DNA from: an uncultured Peptoniphilus sp.
GTDB taxonomy: Bacteria > Bacillota > Clostridia > Tissierellales > Peptoniphilaceae
Length of the DNA: 26,189 nt
Direction of reading: 5' to 3'
NCBI GenBank assembly: GCA_902489255.1
Contig: CABTZF010000024.1
Coordinates: 1 to 26,189 of the forward strand
The notes beneath the pieces were generated by a model, which did no database searches, had not been told where the DNA came from, and saw only the letters and a list, made by a program, of their open reading frames with translations. Of this stretch, positions 1 to 7,391 are shown in pieces (position 1 is the stretch's first letter; every line of letters starts with the position of its first letter). Both the position numbers and the translations under genes were made by a program.

Positions 1-7
1 AAATATT

Positions 8-38
8 GGGGAGGCTCGTTTATTCGAGTCTCTCTTTT
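8..38 (+). terminator. Rho-independent terminator of an upstream unit
   Basis: A stem formed by GGAGGCTCG (about 10-18) and CGAGTCTCT (25-33), with two G-T wobbles and a six-base loop TTTATT, is followed by CTTTT. It most likely ends a + strand gene lying left of the window. Its core (CTCG/CGAG) resembles the terminator after hgdB near 9900. Confidence 0.7.
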
Positions 39-159
39 CATTGCAGACTTTAGACAGTTAAGCACGCAAGGCGTGTGAAACAGAAAACTACCCGCTATGC
101 GGTTAGGAAACAATAGGCTATACCAAAAAATCACCTCAGTATTATAATAGAGTTGTTCA

Positions 160-333
160 TACCTAAAATACAAATTTGGAAATAGACATTTTTGGGCAAA
201 GGGATATTATGTAAGTAAGGTGGGATTAAATGAATAAATAATAGCAAAATATATAAGAGAGCAAGATCAACAAGGCATATCAATGGATAAACTTAGTGTA
301 AAAGAATACGAAGATCTATTCAAAAAAAGATGA
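160..333 (+). pseudogene. tnpA: tnpA remnant, IS200-family Y1 transposase C-terminus
   Basis: Reading in the frame of position 178 gives YLKYKFGNRHFWAKGYYVSK, then VGLNE, a stop (TAA 235-237), and in the same frame IIAKYIREQDQQG followed by DKLSVKEYEDLFKKR and a TGA at 331-333. The HFWAKGYYVS...YIREQ...DQLS pattern is that of the C-terminal third of IS200-type Y1 HUH transposases; the tyrosine of YIREQ (250-252) is probably the catalytic one. No start codon and no HUH motif remain, and a stop (TAG 148-150) lies just upstream in frame, so this is an internal deletion plus a nonsense mutation. The family call rests on remembered motifs. Confidence 0.75.
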
Positions 334-337
334 ATAA

Positions 338-468
338 AGACCTTTCAGGTCTGGCTAAAGAGGCAAAAACAATAAGGTTTGAATAAAGTGAAAACCAGCA
401 CCTTGAGAAGCTGGTTGGTATCACTCGGACTTATAACCCGTGATCAAACCACCGTTTGATGGGTGGTT
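338..468 (+). repeat. Multi-hairpin right end of the IS200-like element
   Basis: Four consecutive stem-loops can be drawn: AGACC/GGTCT (338-352), AACCAGC/GCTGGTT (393-416), ATCAC/GTGAT (420-444) and AACCACC/GGTGGTT (447-468). The last would be the subterminal hairpin recognised by TnpA. The density of structure is high for such AT-rich DNA and could also encode a small structured RNA, but nothing shows that it is transcribed. Confidence 0.5.
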
Positions 469-476
469 ACGATTGT

Positions 477-707
477 AAGTAAATTTAAATAATAACACTT
501 ATAGAAATTTTATTCTTAATTTGACGTATTTTTCAAAAAAAATGTTACTTTATTACATAATTATTTTACAAAGTGTAAGTAATTTTAAAAAAATATCATA
601 GATCTAATAATTTGTAAGCTTTTCATATGAGGGTATTAGTCTTTAAAAATAGGAAAATATAATGTATAATACAAGTCGAGTGGTTCTAATATTTTGTACA
701 TAATTAA
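477..707. other. AT-rich intergenic stretch without genes
   Basis: Very AT-rich DNA between the IS200 remnant and the gcd operon. No open frame of note on either strand. The only signal seen is a possible weak promoter, TTTAAA (642-647), 17 bp, TATAAT (665-670), upstream of the stronger gcd promoter. The sequence TGTAAGTAA occurs twice (around 475 and 576), probably without meaning. Confidence 0.5.
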
Positions 708-736
708 TTGATAAAAAATAATGATTTTGTTATAAT
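708..736 (+). promoter_or_regulatory. Sigma-A-type promoter of the gcd/gct operon
   Basis: TTGATA (708-713) and TATAAT (731-736) are separated by 17 bp, giving a start point near 743. This leaves a leader of about 43 nt before the gcdD start, which begins with a short stem TGGAA/TTCCA (745-758) and contains the AGGAGG site at 773-778. Confidence 0.75.
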
Positions 737-785
737 AATTATATTGGAACTTATTCCACAATATGAAATATTAGGAGGTGTTATT

Positions 786-1097
786 ATGTGGGGAAAAGAA
801 ACTATGACTTTAAACGAGGCATTTGGAGTTTCCTTGACAGGAATAATAGTAGTATTCTTATCATTAATATTCCTAGCTTTGGCAATAAAAATAGTATCAA
901 CTGTGTTAAATTCTGTTGTTAAAAATCCGCCTCAAGGTGGAGCAAAAGCAAGCACACAACAAGTTAGTAAAACACAAGCACCACAAAATAAGGGAACAGA
1001 TCCCAAGGTAATAGCTGCCATAGTGGGAGCTGTAAGTCAAGCAGAAAGATCAAGAGTTGAGAATTTTAGAATAGTCTCAATAAATGAAGTTAAATGA
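786..1097 (+). CDS. gcdD: Glutaconyl-CoA decarboxylase delta subunit (OadG-like)
   Basis: Small membrane anchor (103 aa) of the Na+-translocating biotin-dependent glutaconyl-CoA decarboxylase. It has one hydrophobic segment at residues about 14-40, an Ala/Gln/Pro/Lys-rich linker (48-72) and a conserved C-terminal tail (PKVIAAIVGAVSQAE at 73-87). In the decarboxylase family the gamma/delta subunit holds the soluble carboxyltransferase to the membrane-embedded beta subunit. The start is ATG 786: AGGAGG at 773-778 sits 7 nt upstream, and the coding sequence begins after the -10 box. A longer reading from TTG 708 would start inside the promoter -35 box and is rejected. It is the first gene of the operon, with gcdC 31 nt downstream. 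Such subunits vary greatly in sequence, so the call rests on size, topology and context. Confidence 0.85.
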   Translation: MWGKETMTLNEAFGVSLTGIIVVFLSLIFLALAIKIVSTVLNSVVKNPPQGGAKASTQQVSKTQAPQNKGTDPKVIAAIVGAVSQAERSRVENFRIVSINEVK

Positions 1098-1128
1098 ATT
1101 GTATAAAAATTAAAGAAAGGGAGTAATT

Positions 1129-1554
1129 ATGAAGTATCAAGTAAAAGTAGATGGAAAAGTTTATGAAGTTGAAGTAGAAAAAATCGGTGGAGGATTTCAA
1201 TCTTTAACACCAGGATCATTAAATGCAGCAGGATCATACCAAGCTCAACCTGCACCTGCACCGCAAGCCGCACCTGCACCACAAGCAGCTCCTGCACCGC
1301 AAGCTGCACCAGCACCGCAAGCAGCTCCTGCAGCAACCGGAGGATCAGGAGAAGTAATTTCACCAATGCCTGGAAAAATTTTAAAATTAATTGCAAATGA
1401 CGGAGCACATGTAGAAGCTGGAGATGTTATTTTAATTCTTGAAGCCATGAAGATGGAAAATGAAATTGTAGCACCAGTTAGCGGAACTTTAAGCCTTAAT
1501 GTTACAACAGGACAAACTGTAGATACAGACGCATTATTGGCAACGGTTAAGTAA
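1129..1554 (+). CDS. gcdC: Glutaconyl-CoA decarboxylase gamma subunit, biotin carrier
   Basis: Carries biotin between the carboxyltransferase (GcdA) and the Na+-coupled decarboxylase (GcdB). It has 141 aa in three parts: a short N-terminal region (1-37), a flexible Ala-Pro-Gln linker with four perfect PAPQAA units (43-66), and a biotinyl/lipoyl attachment domain (73-141). Its signature EAMKM lies at 105-109, so Lys108 is the predicted biotinylated residue. The linker acts as a swinging arm, as in other sodium-pump decarboxylases. The ATG is preceded by AAGGGAG with good spacing. It lies between gcdD and gcdB, 19 nt before gcdB. A holocarboxylase synthetase (BirA) is needed for function and is not in the window. 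Confident at family level; substrate inferred from neighbours. Confidence 0.93.
   Translation: MKYQVKVDGKVYEVEVEKIGGGFQSLTPGSLNAAGSYQAQPAPAPQAAPAPQAAPAPQAAPAPQAAPAATGGSGEVISPMPGKILKLIANDGAHVEAGDVILILEAMKMENEIVAPVSGTLSLNVTTGQTVDTDALLATVK
1255..1326 (+). repeat. Four 18-bp coding repeats (PAPQAA linker)
   Basis: Four consecutive units each encode PAPQAA in the GcdC linker. Synonymous third positions differ between units (GCC/GCA/GCT, CCG/CCA), so the DNA copies have diverged while the peptide stayed the same. This points to selection for the flexible linker rather than a very recent slippage event. Confidence 0.85.
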
Positions 1555-1573
1555 TAATATTAGGAGGTAGACT

Positions 1574-2710
1574 ATGCTTATAAGAACCTTACAAGGAATA
1601 CTTGCCGAGTCAGGTTTTGCAAATCTTACTGTACAAAATTTAATAATGTTTTTTATATCATTTATTCTTTTGTACTTAGCGATAAAAAAACAATTTGAAC
1701 CATTACTTTTGGTTCCGATTGCCTTTGGAATGCTACTAAGGAACTTACCTATGGCAGGACTTATGGAAACAGCAGAACCATGGCAATCTTCAGGAGTTTT
1801 AGCAATAATGTATAATGGTGTTAAGTCAAACCTGTTCCCATGCTTGATATTTATGGGTGTAGGAGCGATGACTGACTTTGGTCCATTAATAGCAAATCCT
1901 ATTTCATTATTATTAGGATCAGCAGCACAAATCGGAATATATTGTGCATTTATTCTTGCTATTAAATTAGGTTTTACACCCCAAGAAGCAGCTTCAATAG
2001 GTATAATAGGTGGAGCTGACGGACCTACAGCAATATTTACAACATCAAATTTGGCACCACATTTATTAGCACCTATAGCAGTAGCTGCATATTCATACAT
2101 GGCACTTATTCCTATGATTCAACCGCCAATCATGAAAGCACTTACTACAGAAAAGGAAAGAGAAACTAAAATGGTTGCTCTTAGACCGGTTTCAAAAACT
2201 GAAAAGATTATTTTCCCTGTAGTAGTTGTATTATTTACAGCACTATTATTACCAGATGTAGCACCTTTATTAGGATTATTAATGCTTGGCAACTTATTTA
2301 AAGAAACCGGATTAACTGACAGACTTTCAGATACTGCACAAAACGCATTAATGAATATAGTAACTATTATGCTTGGTTTAACAGTTGGTGCAACAGCTGA
2401 AGGAAATAATTTCTTAGCCAAGGAAACACTAATGATTATAGGACTCGGTCTATTTGCATTCTGCTGTGCAACAGCCGGTGGAGTCATATTCGGAAAAGCT
2501 TTATACTATTTAACAGGTGGCAAGATAAATCCGCTAATCGGTTCAGCAGGTGTATCTGCAGTACCTATGGCAGCAAGAGTTTCACAAGTTGAAGGTAGAA
2601 AATATAATCCTACAAACTTCTTACTAATGCATGCCATGGGACCGAACGTAGCTGGAGTTATCGGATCTGCAGTAGCTGCAGGTGTGTTCTTGCTACTATT
2701 TAAGATGTAA
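1574..2710 (+). CDS. gcdB: Glutaconyl-CoA decarboxylase beta subunit (Na+ pump)
   Basis: Integral membrane subunit (378 aa) that decarboxylates carboxybiotin and couples this to Na+ export; family OadB/MmdB/GcdB. Many hydrophobic helices are visible. Family signatures present: MGVGAMTDFGP at 94-104, GGADGPTAIF at 146-155 with Asp149 (matching the Na+-binding Asp203 described for Klebsiella OadB), and GPNVAGVIGSAVAAG at 356-370 with Asn358 and Ser365 (matching OadB Asn373 and Ser382). Start ATG with AGGAGG 7 nt upstream. Length fits the glutaconyl-type enzymes, which are shorter than OadB of enterobacteria. After it comes a 59-nt gap with a small hairpin before gctA, the widest gap inside this operon. 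The glutaconyl assignment rather than methylmalonyl or oxaloacetate comes from the adjacent gct and gcdA genes. Confidence 0.93.
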   Translation: MLIRTLQGILAESGFANLTVQNLIMFFISFILLYLAIKKQFEPLLLVPIAFGMLLRNLPMAGLMETAEPWQSSGVLAIMYNGVKSNLFPCLIFMGVGAMTDFGPLIANPISLLLGSAAQIGIYCAFILAIKLGFTPQEAASIGIIGGADGPTAIFTTSNLAPHLLAPIAVAAYSYMALIPMIQPPIMKALTTEKERETKMVALRPVSKTEKIIFPVVVVLFTALLLPDVAPLLGLLMLGNLFKETGLTDRLSDTAQNALMNIVTIMLGLTVGATAEGNNFLAKETLMIIGLGLFAFCCATAGGVIFGKALYYLTGGKINPLIGSAGVSAVPMAARVSQVEGRKYNPTNFLLMHAMGPNVAGVIGSAVAAGVFLLLFKM

Positions 2711-2714
2711 TAAT

Positions 2715-2730
2715 ACTTCAATTGTGAAGT
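2715..2730 (+). other. Small stem-loop between gcdB and gctA
   Basis: ACTTCA (2715-2720) pairs with TGAAGT (2725-2730) around an ATTG loop, followed by TTATTCT. It is too weak and lacks a proper U-run for a firm terminator call; it could be an mRNA processing or stabilising element that sets different levels of gcdDCB and gctAB-gcdA. Function unproven. Confidence 0.35.
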
Positions 2731-2769
2731 TTATTCTATAACATAACAAAATTTCAAGGAGGTAATATT

Positions 2770-3738
2770 TTGAGTAAAGTTATGGAACTAAAAGACGCCA
2801 TTGCAAAATATGTTGAAGATGGCGATGTAATATCCTTAGGTGGATTTACAACAAATAGAAAGCCATACGCTGCTGTAAACGAAATACTTCGTCAAGGACA
2901 AAAAGATTTCATAGTTGAAGCAGGACCGGCTGGAGGAGATTGGGATACTTTAATAGGAGCTGGAAGAGTAAAGGCATACATAAATTGCTATACTGCTAAC
3001 AGTGGTTATACAAATGTATCCAGAAGATTTAGGGCAGCTATCGAACAAGGAACACTTCTTATGGAAGATTATTCACAAGATGTTGAAATGCAAAGAATTC
3101 ACGCTGCGGCTCTTGGTCTGCCATATTTACCGGTAAAGCTTATGATGGGTTCCAGCTTAGTTGATAAATGGGGTATTTCTAAAGAAGAAAGAGCAAAAAT
3201 TGATAAATTGCCAAATGATAAATTCATTTATGTCGAAAATCCTTTCAAGAAGGGCGAAAAAGTAGTAGCAGCACCGGTTCCGGAAATTGATACAGCCATT
3301 ATTCATGTTCAAATGGCTTCACCTGATGGAACAACAAGAATTTTGGGAAATACTTTCCACGATGTTGATATAGCAATAGCAGCAAGAAAAGTTATTGTAA
3401 CTTGTGAAGAACTTGTTTCTGACGAATATATTAAAAACGTAGGTAGCGACGATAACAAAATTCCCGGATTCTGTGTTGATGCAGTAGTTCATTGCCCACA
3501 CGGTTCACATCCATCTCAAGTGTATGGATATTATGATTATGATGCTGACTTCTTTAAGATGTATGACAAGGTTTCAAAAACTCAAGAAGACTTTGATGCA
3601 TTCTTAGATGAATGGGTTTATGGAGTAAAAAGTCAAGAAGAATATTTGGATAAACTTGGAGCAACCAGATTAATCAATTTAAAGAATACTCCGGGATTTG
3701 GATACGCAACAGACGTATTGAAGAAGGAGGTAAAATAA
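2770..3738 (+). CDS. gctA: Glutaconate CoA-transferase subunit A
   Basis: Alpha subunit (322 aa) of the class I CoA-transferase that moves CoA from acetyl-CoA or glutaconyl-CoA to (R)-2-hydroxyglutarate, the step that feeds the dehydratase. It is closely similar to the Acidaminococcus fermentans GctA sequence I remember (about 320 aa), including SKVM-LKDAIAKYV at the N-terminus, ALGGFTT-type glycine motif near 23-27, GRVKAYINCYTANSG and DKVSKTQEDFDAF. The start is TTG at 2770: AGGAGG at 2757-2762 is spaced 7 nt from it, while the first ATG (2782) would be too far and would lose conserved residues. The stop codon overlaps the gctB start by one base (TAATG), so the two subunits are translationally coupled. 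The catalytic glutamate is in GctB. Confidence 0.95.
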   Translation: MSKVMELKDAIAKYVEDGDVISLGGFTTNRKPYAAVNEILRQGQKDFIVEAGPAGGDWDTLIGAGRVKAYINCYTANSGYTNVSRRFRAAIEQGTLLMEDYSQDVEMQRIHAAALGLPYLPVKLMMGSSLVDKWGISKEERAKIDKLPNDKFIYVENPFKKGEKVVAAPVPEIDTAIIHVQMASPDGTTRILGNTFHDVDIAIAARKVIVTCEELVSDEYIKNVGSDDNKIPGFCVDAVVHCPHGSHPSQVYGYYDYDADFFKMYDKVSKTQEDFDAFLDEWVYGVKSQEEYLDKLGATRLINLKNTPGFGYATDVLKKEVK

Positions 3739-4535
3739 TGCCAAGATATGATAATTATACAAATAAAGAAATGCAAGCAGTTACTATTGCTAAGCAAATA
3801 AAAAATGGAAATATTGCAATAGTAGGAACCGGACTACCACTAATTGGAGCTTCACTTGCTAAAGCAGTGTATGCACCTGATTGTTATTTGATAGTGGAAT
3901 CAGGACTTATGGACTGTGATCCTATAGAAGTACCAAGATCTGTTGGCGATAACAGATTTATGGCTCACTGTGCAGTCCACTGGACAAATGCAACTTATGT
4001 AGGATTTCAAGCAAATGAATATAAACATGATAAAAAGAGAATGATAGCTTTCATTGGTGGAGCACAAATAGATCCTTACGGAAACGTAAATTCAACCGTA
4101 ATCGGTGATTACAATCATCCAAAAACAAGATTTACAGGCTCAGGTGGAGCTAACGGTATTGCAACTTATGTAAATACAATTATCATGATGCAACATCAAA
4201 AAAGAAGATTCATGCAAAAAATCGACTATGTTACAAGCCCTGGCTGGATAGACGGACCTGGAGGACGTGAAAAAGTCGGTTTACCTGGAAACGTTGGTCC
4301 ACAAATGGTAGTAACAGATTTGGGTATTTTAAAATTTGATGAAGATACTAAGAGAATGTATCTTGCAGGATATTATCCGACATCATCACCGGAACAAGTT
4401 ATAGAAAATACAGGATTTGACATTGATGTATCTCGTGCAGTTGAACTAGAAGCACCCGGCGAAGATGTTATAAAATTAATAAGAGAAGTTATAGATCCAG
4501 GCGAAGCATTTATCAAAAAGCCTGTTGAAGAATAA
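3738..4535 (+). CDS. gctB: Glutaconate CoA-transferase subunit B
   Basis: Beta subunit (265 aa) of glutaconate CoA-transferase; with GctA it forms the active enzyme. The motif VESGLMDCDP at 53-62 places Glu54 where the A. fermentans enzyme has its catalytic Glu54, which forms the glutamyl-CoA thioester intermediate. Glycine-rich stretches (GSGGANGIATYVNT around 135, GPGGREKVGLPGNVGPQMVVTDLG in the second half) are typical of class I CoA-transferase beta folds. The ATG overlaps the gctA stop by one base and uses an internal AGGAGG (3725-3730) inside the 3' end of gctA. gcdA follows at once, its ribosome site AAAGGAG straddling the gctB stop. Confidence 0.95.
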   Translation: MPRYDNYTNKEMQAVTIAKQIKNGNIAIVGTGLPLIGASLAKAVYAPDCYLIVESGLMDCDPIEVPRSVGDNRFMAHCAVHWTNATYVGFQANEYKHDKKRMIAFIGGAQIDPYGNVNSTVIGDYNHPKTRFTGSGGANGIATYVNTIIMMQHQKRRFMQKIDYVTSPGWIDGPGGREKVGLPGNVGPQMVVTDLGILKFDEDTKRMYLAGYYPTSSPEQVIENTGFDIDVSRAVELEAPGEDVIKLIREVIDPGEAFIKKPVEE

Positions 4536-4545
4536 AGGAGAAAAT

Positions 4546-6309
4546 ATGGGTCAATATTCACTAGCATCATATTTTCAAAATATGAAAACCGTTGGTGCAC
4601 CATTAAAAAAAGTTGATGAAGAAAATAAATCTGAGTTGCTTGCAGTAGAAAATGAAATTAGAGAACATATTGAAAAGTCTCTACAAGCCGGAAAACCGGA
4701 TGAAAAAGTTAATGAAAGAGGAGAAATGACAGCACTTCAAAGAATTGCTGACCTCATTGACGAAGGAACTTGGTGCCCATTAAATTCACTTTATAATCCC
4801 GGAAATAATTCTCATGGAACTACAGCTGTAATAAAAGGACTTGCAAAAGTTGACGGAAGATGGGTTTATATTATTGCAAGTGATAATAAAAAATTAGCAG
4901 GTGCATGGATTCCCGGACAAGCTGAAAACTTGTTACGCGGTTCAGATACTGCAGAACGTTTAAGAATACCACTTGTTTATATATTAAATTGTTCAGGTGT
5001 AAAACTTGACGAACAAGAAAAAGTATATCCAAATAGACGTGGAGGCGGTACTCCATTCTATAGAAATTCAAGATTAAATCAATTAGGAGTTCCTGTAATA
5101 GTCGGTATTTATGGTACTAACCCAGCAGGCGGTGGATACCACTCTATTTCACCAACAATTCTTATTGCACACAAAGATGCAAATATGGCTGTAGGTGGAG
5201 CAGGTATATTAGGTGGTATGAATCCAAAGGGATTTGTAGATGAAGAATATGCTGAACAAATAGTTGAACAAACAGCAAATGCTAAGAAGGTTGCTCCTCC
5301 AGGATCTGTTGGAATTCACTTCTCACAAACAGGATTCTTCAGAGAATGCTATGCAGAAGAAGAAGGAGTATTAGAAGGAATCAGAAAATATTTAAGTATG
5401 TTACCAAAATATGATCCTGAATTCTTCAGAGTAGATACACCAAAACTTCCATTGTATTCAGCTGATGACATTTATTCAATTATTCCAATGAATACAAAGA
5501 GAGCTTATGACGTTTATGATGTTATTGCTAGATTATTCGATGGTTCTGAATTTATGGAATACAAAAAAGGCTATGGACCGGAAATGGTTACAGGACTTGC
5601 AAAAGTTAATGGTCTATTAGTTGGAGTTGTAGCAAATGTTCAAGGTCTATTACTAAATTATCCTGAATATAAAGAAAAATCAGTTGGTATGGGCGGAAAG
5701 CTTTACAGACAAGGTCTTATCAAGATGAATGAATTTGTTACTTTATGTGCAAGAGATAGATTACCAATTGTTTGGTTACAAGACACTACAGGTATTGATG
5801 TTGGTGATGATGCTGAAAAGGCTGAATTGTTAGGTCTTGGTCAATCACTTATTTATTCAATTCAAAATTCTGGACTTCCTCAATTGGAAATTACAATGAG
5901 AAAAGGTACTGCCGCTGCTCACTATGTACTTGGTGGACCTCAAGGAAATGACACAAACGCATTTTCACTAGGCTGTGCAGCTACTGAAATCAATGTAATG
6001 AATGGAGAAACAGCTGCTAATGCAATGTACTCAAGAAGACTTGTTAAAGATAAGAAAGCTGGAAAAGACCTTAAACCAACTATTGATAAGATGAATGAAT
6101 TAATTCAAGATTATATCAATAAATCAAGACCAATGGCTTGTGGTCAAATGGGACTTGTAGATGAAGTTGTTAATATGAATCTTTGGAGAAATTATATAAT
6201 AGCCTTTACAGAAAGCTGTTATCAAGATCCTGATTCAATTTGTCCGGTTCATCAAATGCTTACTCCAAGAGTTATAAGAGATTATGACAGAATAAATAAT
6301 GTTAGATAA
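4546..6309 (+). CDS. gcdA: Glutaconyl-CoA decarboxylase alpha subunit (carboxyltransferase)
   Basis: Soluble carboxyltransferase (587 aa from ATG 4546, the same length as A. fermentans GcdA) that moves the carboxyl group of glutaconyl-CoA to biotin on GcdC, releasing crotonyl-CoA. It is a two-domain crotonase-fold enzyme: an N-terminal half with GTNPAGGGYHSISPT and AVGGAGILGGMNPKG (around 190-230) and a C-terminal half with KGTAAAHYVLGGPQGND (around 457) and NGETAANAMYSRR. DNKKLAGAWIPGQAE and KVYPNRRGGGTPF are also strongly conserved. A TTG at 4525 would extend the protein by seven residues into gctB, but AAAGGAG at 4534-4540 points to ATG 4546 and the MGQYSL N-terminus matches the known protein. 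Last gene of unit A; a strong terminator follows 9 nt downstream. Confidence 0.96.
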   Translation: MGQYSLASYFQNMKTVGAPLKKVDEENKSELLAVENEIREHIEKSLQAGKPDEKVNERGEMTALQRIADLIDEGTWCPLNSLYNPGNNSHGTTAVIKGLAKVDGRWVYIIASDNKKLAGAWIPGQAENLLRGSDTAERLRIPLVYILNCSGVKLDEQEKVYPNRRGGGTPFYRNSRLNQLGVPVIVGIYGTNPAGGGYHSISPTILIAHKDANMAVGGAGILGGMNPKGFVDEEYAEQIVEQTANAKKVAPPGSVGIHFSQTGFFRECYAEEEGVLEGIRKYLSMLPKYDPEFFRVDTPKLPLYSADDIYSIIPMNTKRAYDVYDVIARLFDGSEFMEYKKGYGPEMVTGLAKVNGLLVGVVANVQGLLLNYPEYKEKSVGMGGKLYRQGLIKMNEFVTLCARDRLPIVWLQDTTGIDVGDDAEKAELLGLGQSLIYSIQNSGLPQLEITMRKGTAAAHYVLGGPQGNDTNAFSLGCAATEINVMNGETAANAMYSRRLVKDKKAGKDLKPTIDKMNELIQDYINKSRPMACGQMGLVDEVVNMNLWRNYIIAFTESCYQDPDSICPVHQMLTPRVIRDYDRINNVR

Positions 6310-6318
6310 TATATTTAA

Positions 6319-6354
6319 TAATAAGGCGATATTTTTCGCCTTATTATTTTTTTT
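6319..6354 (+). terminator. Rho-independent terminator after gcdA
   Basis: An 11-bp perfect stem TAATAAGGCGA (6319-6329) / TCGCCTTATTA (6336-6346) with a six-base loop is followed by a run of eight T. This splits the glutamate pathway genes into two transcription units. Confidence 0.92.
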
Positions 6355-6480
6355 CATTATATTACGATTTATTCTTACTAAAAGAAAGACTAAACTTATA
6401 AAAGAGGTCTAAATATTAACAAAAGAATCAAAAATATATGTTGAAACTGGCTAAAGCACTATATTCCATCTATATGAATT

Positions 6481-6509
6481 TTGACAAAAATAAATATACA
6501 TAGTAAAAT
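6481..6509 (+). promoter_or_regulatory. Promoter of the hgdCAB operon
   Basis: Consensus TTGACA (6481-6486), 17-bp spacer, TAAAAT (6504-6509). The expected start near 6516 gives a leader of about 47 nt that contains a 20-bp palindrome (6531-6550) and the GAGGGG ribosome site. Confidence 0.8.
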
Positions 6510-6530
6510 ATAAATGTAATTGGGTTAATC

Positions 6531-6550
6531 TTTTATAAATATTTATAAAA
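6531..6550. promoter_or_regulatory. 20-bp perfect palindrome in the hgdC leader
   Basis: TTTTATAAATATTTATAAAA is an exact 10+10 inverted repeat without a spacer, located between the transcription start and the Shine-Dalgarno sequence of hgdC. Its position fits an operator for a dimeric repressor; in RNA it could form a weak A/U hairpin just before the ribosome site. The pure A/T content raises the chance of coincidence. Confidence 0.45.
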
Positions 6551-6562
6551 AGAGGGGAATAA

Positions 6563-7378
6563 ATGAGCGATGTTATAACAATGGGTGTTGACGTTGGATC
6601 AACAGCTTCTAAAAGCGTTATTTTGAAAAATGGTAAAGAAATAATCGCATCATCATGCATTGACGTGGGTGCCGGAACTAGCGGTCCTGCAAGAGCAATT
6701 AAAGAAGGACTAGAAAATGCCAAAATTAGTAGAGATGATGTTGCCTATGTAATGGCCACAGGATATGGAAGAAATGCATTAGCTGAAGCAGACTACCAAA
6801 TGTCTGAATTGTCATGCCATGCTAAGGGAGCTTATTTTTTATTTCCAAATGTTAGAACTATTATAGATATAGGAGGACAAGATGCAAAGGCATTAAAAAT
6901 TGGCGATGGAGGTATGCTTGAAAATTTTGTAATGAATGACAAGTGTGCAGCCGGAACCGGAAGATTTTTAGATGTAATTGCAGGTGTCCTTGAAGTAGAT
7001 GTATCTGACCTTGAAAAGTTAGATGCAAAATCTACAAAAAAGGTTGGCATCTCATCAACATGTACAGTATTTGCAGAATCAGAAGTAATTTCTCAACTGG
7101 CAAGCGGTGCTAAAATTGAAGATATTGTTAGGGGAATACATGACGCAATAGCTTCAAGAGTGGGTTCACTTGCAAAGCGTGTTGGATTAAGAGATGATGT
7201 AGTGTTTACAGGAGGAGTGGCGCTTAATAATGGAATGGTCAGAGCTTTGAGTGAAAACACCGGCCATAGAATTTTGACGTCACCTTTATGTCAACTGAAT
7301 GGGGCCTTAGGAGCTGCCTTATTCGGTTATCAAAAATATAAACTTGTAGCTAGAAAAAAAGCTAGAGTTAAGGCATAA
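6563..7378 (+). CDS. hgdC: 2-Hydroxyglutaryl-CoA dehydratase activator, ATPase
   Basis: Archerase-type activator (271 aa) that uses ATP hydrolysis to inject one low-potential electron into the dehydratase and so start the ketyl-radical reaction. It belongs to the ASKHA (acetate kinase/Hsp70/actin) superfamily: phosphate-1 motif GVDVGSTASKSV at 8-19, GGQDAKA at 104-110, FTGGVALNNG at 215-224. Cys128 (NDKCAAGTGRF) and Cys167 (SSTCTVFAESE) match Cys127 and Cys166 of A. fermentans HgdC, which bind one [4Fe-4S] cluster shared between the two subunits of the homodimer. The enzyme is known to be very oxygen-sensitive. Start ATG with GAGGGG upstream. First gene of its operon, 13 nt before hgdA. Confidence 0.96.
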   Translation: MSDVITMGVDVGSTASKSVILKNGKEIIASSCIDVGAGTSGPARAIKEGLENAKISRDDVAYVMATGYGRNALAEADYQMSELSCHAKGAYFLFPNVRTIIDIGGQDAKALKIGDGGMLENFVMNDKCAAGTGRFLDVIAGVLEVDVSDLEKLDAKSTKKVGISSTCTVFAESEVISQLASGAKIEDIVRGIHDAIASRVGSLAKRVGLRDDVVFTGGVALNNGMVRALSENTGHRILTSPLCQLNGALGAALFGYQKYKLVARKKARVKA

Positions 7379-7391
7379 GTAGGAGGGAAAT

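Larger units (their letters stand above)
57..476 (+). mobile_element. Decayed IS200/IS605-type element (ends approximate)
   Basis: The stretch holds a C-terminal fragment of an IS200-type TnpA (160-333) flanked by hairpin-rich DNA. On the left are stems CACGC/GCGTG (63-75) and CCGC/GCGG (92-102), followed by a promoter-like TATTATAAT near 140-148. On the right are four stems in a row: 338-352, 393-416, 420-444 and 447-468. Subterminal hairpins rather than inverted terminal repeats are characteristic of IS200/IS605 elements, which move as single strands. The start and middle of the transposase are missing, so the element cannot move by itself. I could not define the exact ends, and no tnpB coding sequence is visible. 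Confidence 0.6.

Noticed and set aside
338..476. Omega-RNA of a TnpB/IscB nuclease system
   Set aside because: No tnpB or iscB coding sequence or remnant is recognisable next to it, so the claim cannot be supported beyond the presence of hairpins.
708..785. N-terminal extension of gcdD from a TTG at 708
   Set aside because: The TTG is part of the -35 hexamer TTGATA, the frame runs through the -10 box, and a strong AGGAGG points to ATG 786.
1255..1326. Tandem 18-bp repeats as a possible CRISPR or minisatellite
   Set aside because: They are in frame, encode the flexible PAPQAA linker of the biotin carrier and have no spacers.
1127..2100. Long antisense frames over gcdC and gcdB
   Set aside because: They mirror the Ala/Pro-rich linker and the hydrophobic code of the sense genes, have no ribosome sites and no recognisable protein features.
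6355..6480. A Rex-type redox operator upstream of hgdC
   Set aside because: TAAATATTAACAA near 6410-6423 resembles only half of the Rex consensus; the other half does not fit.
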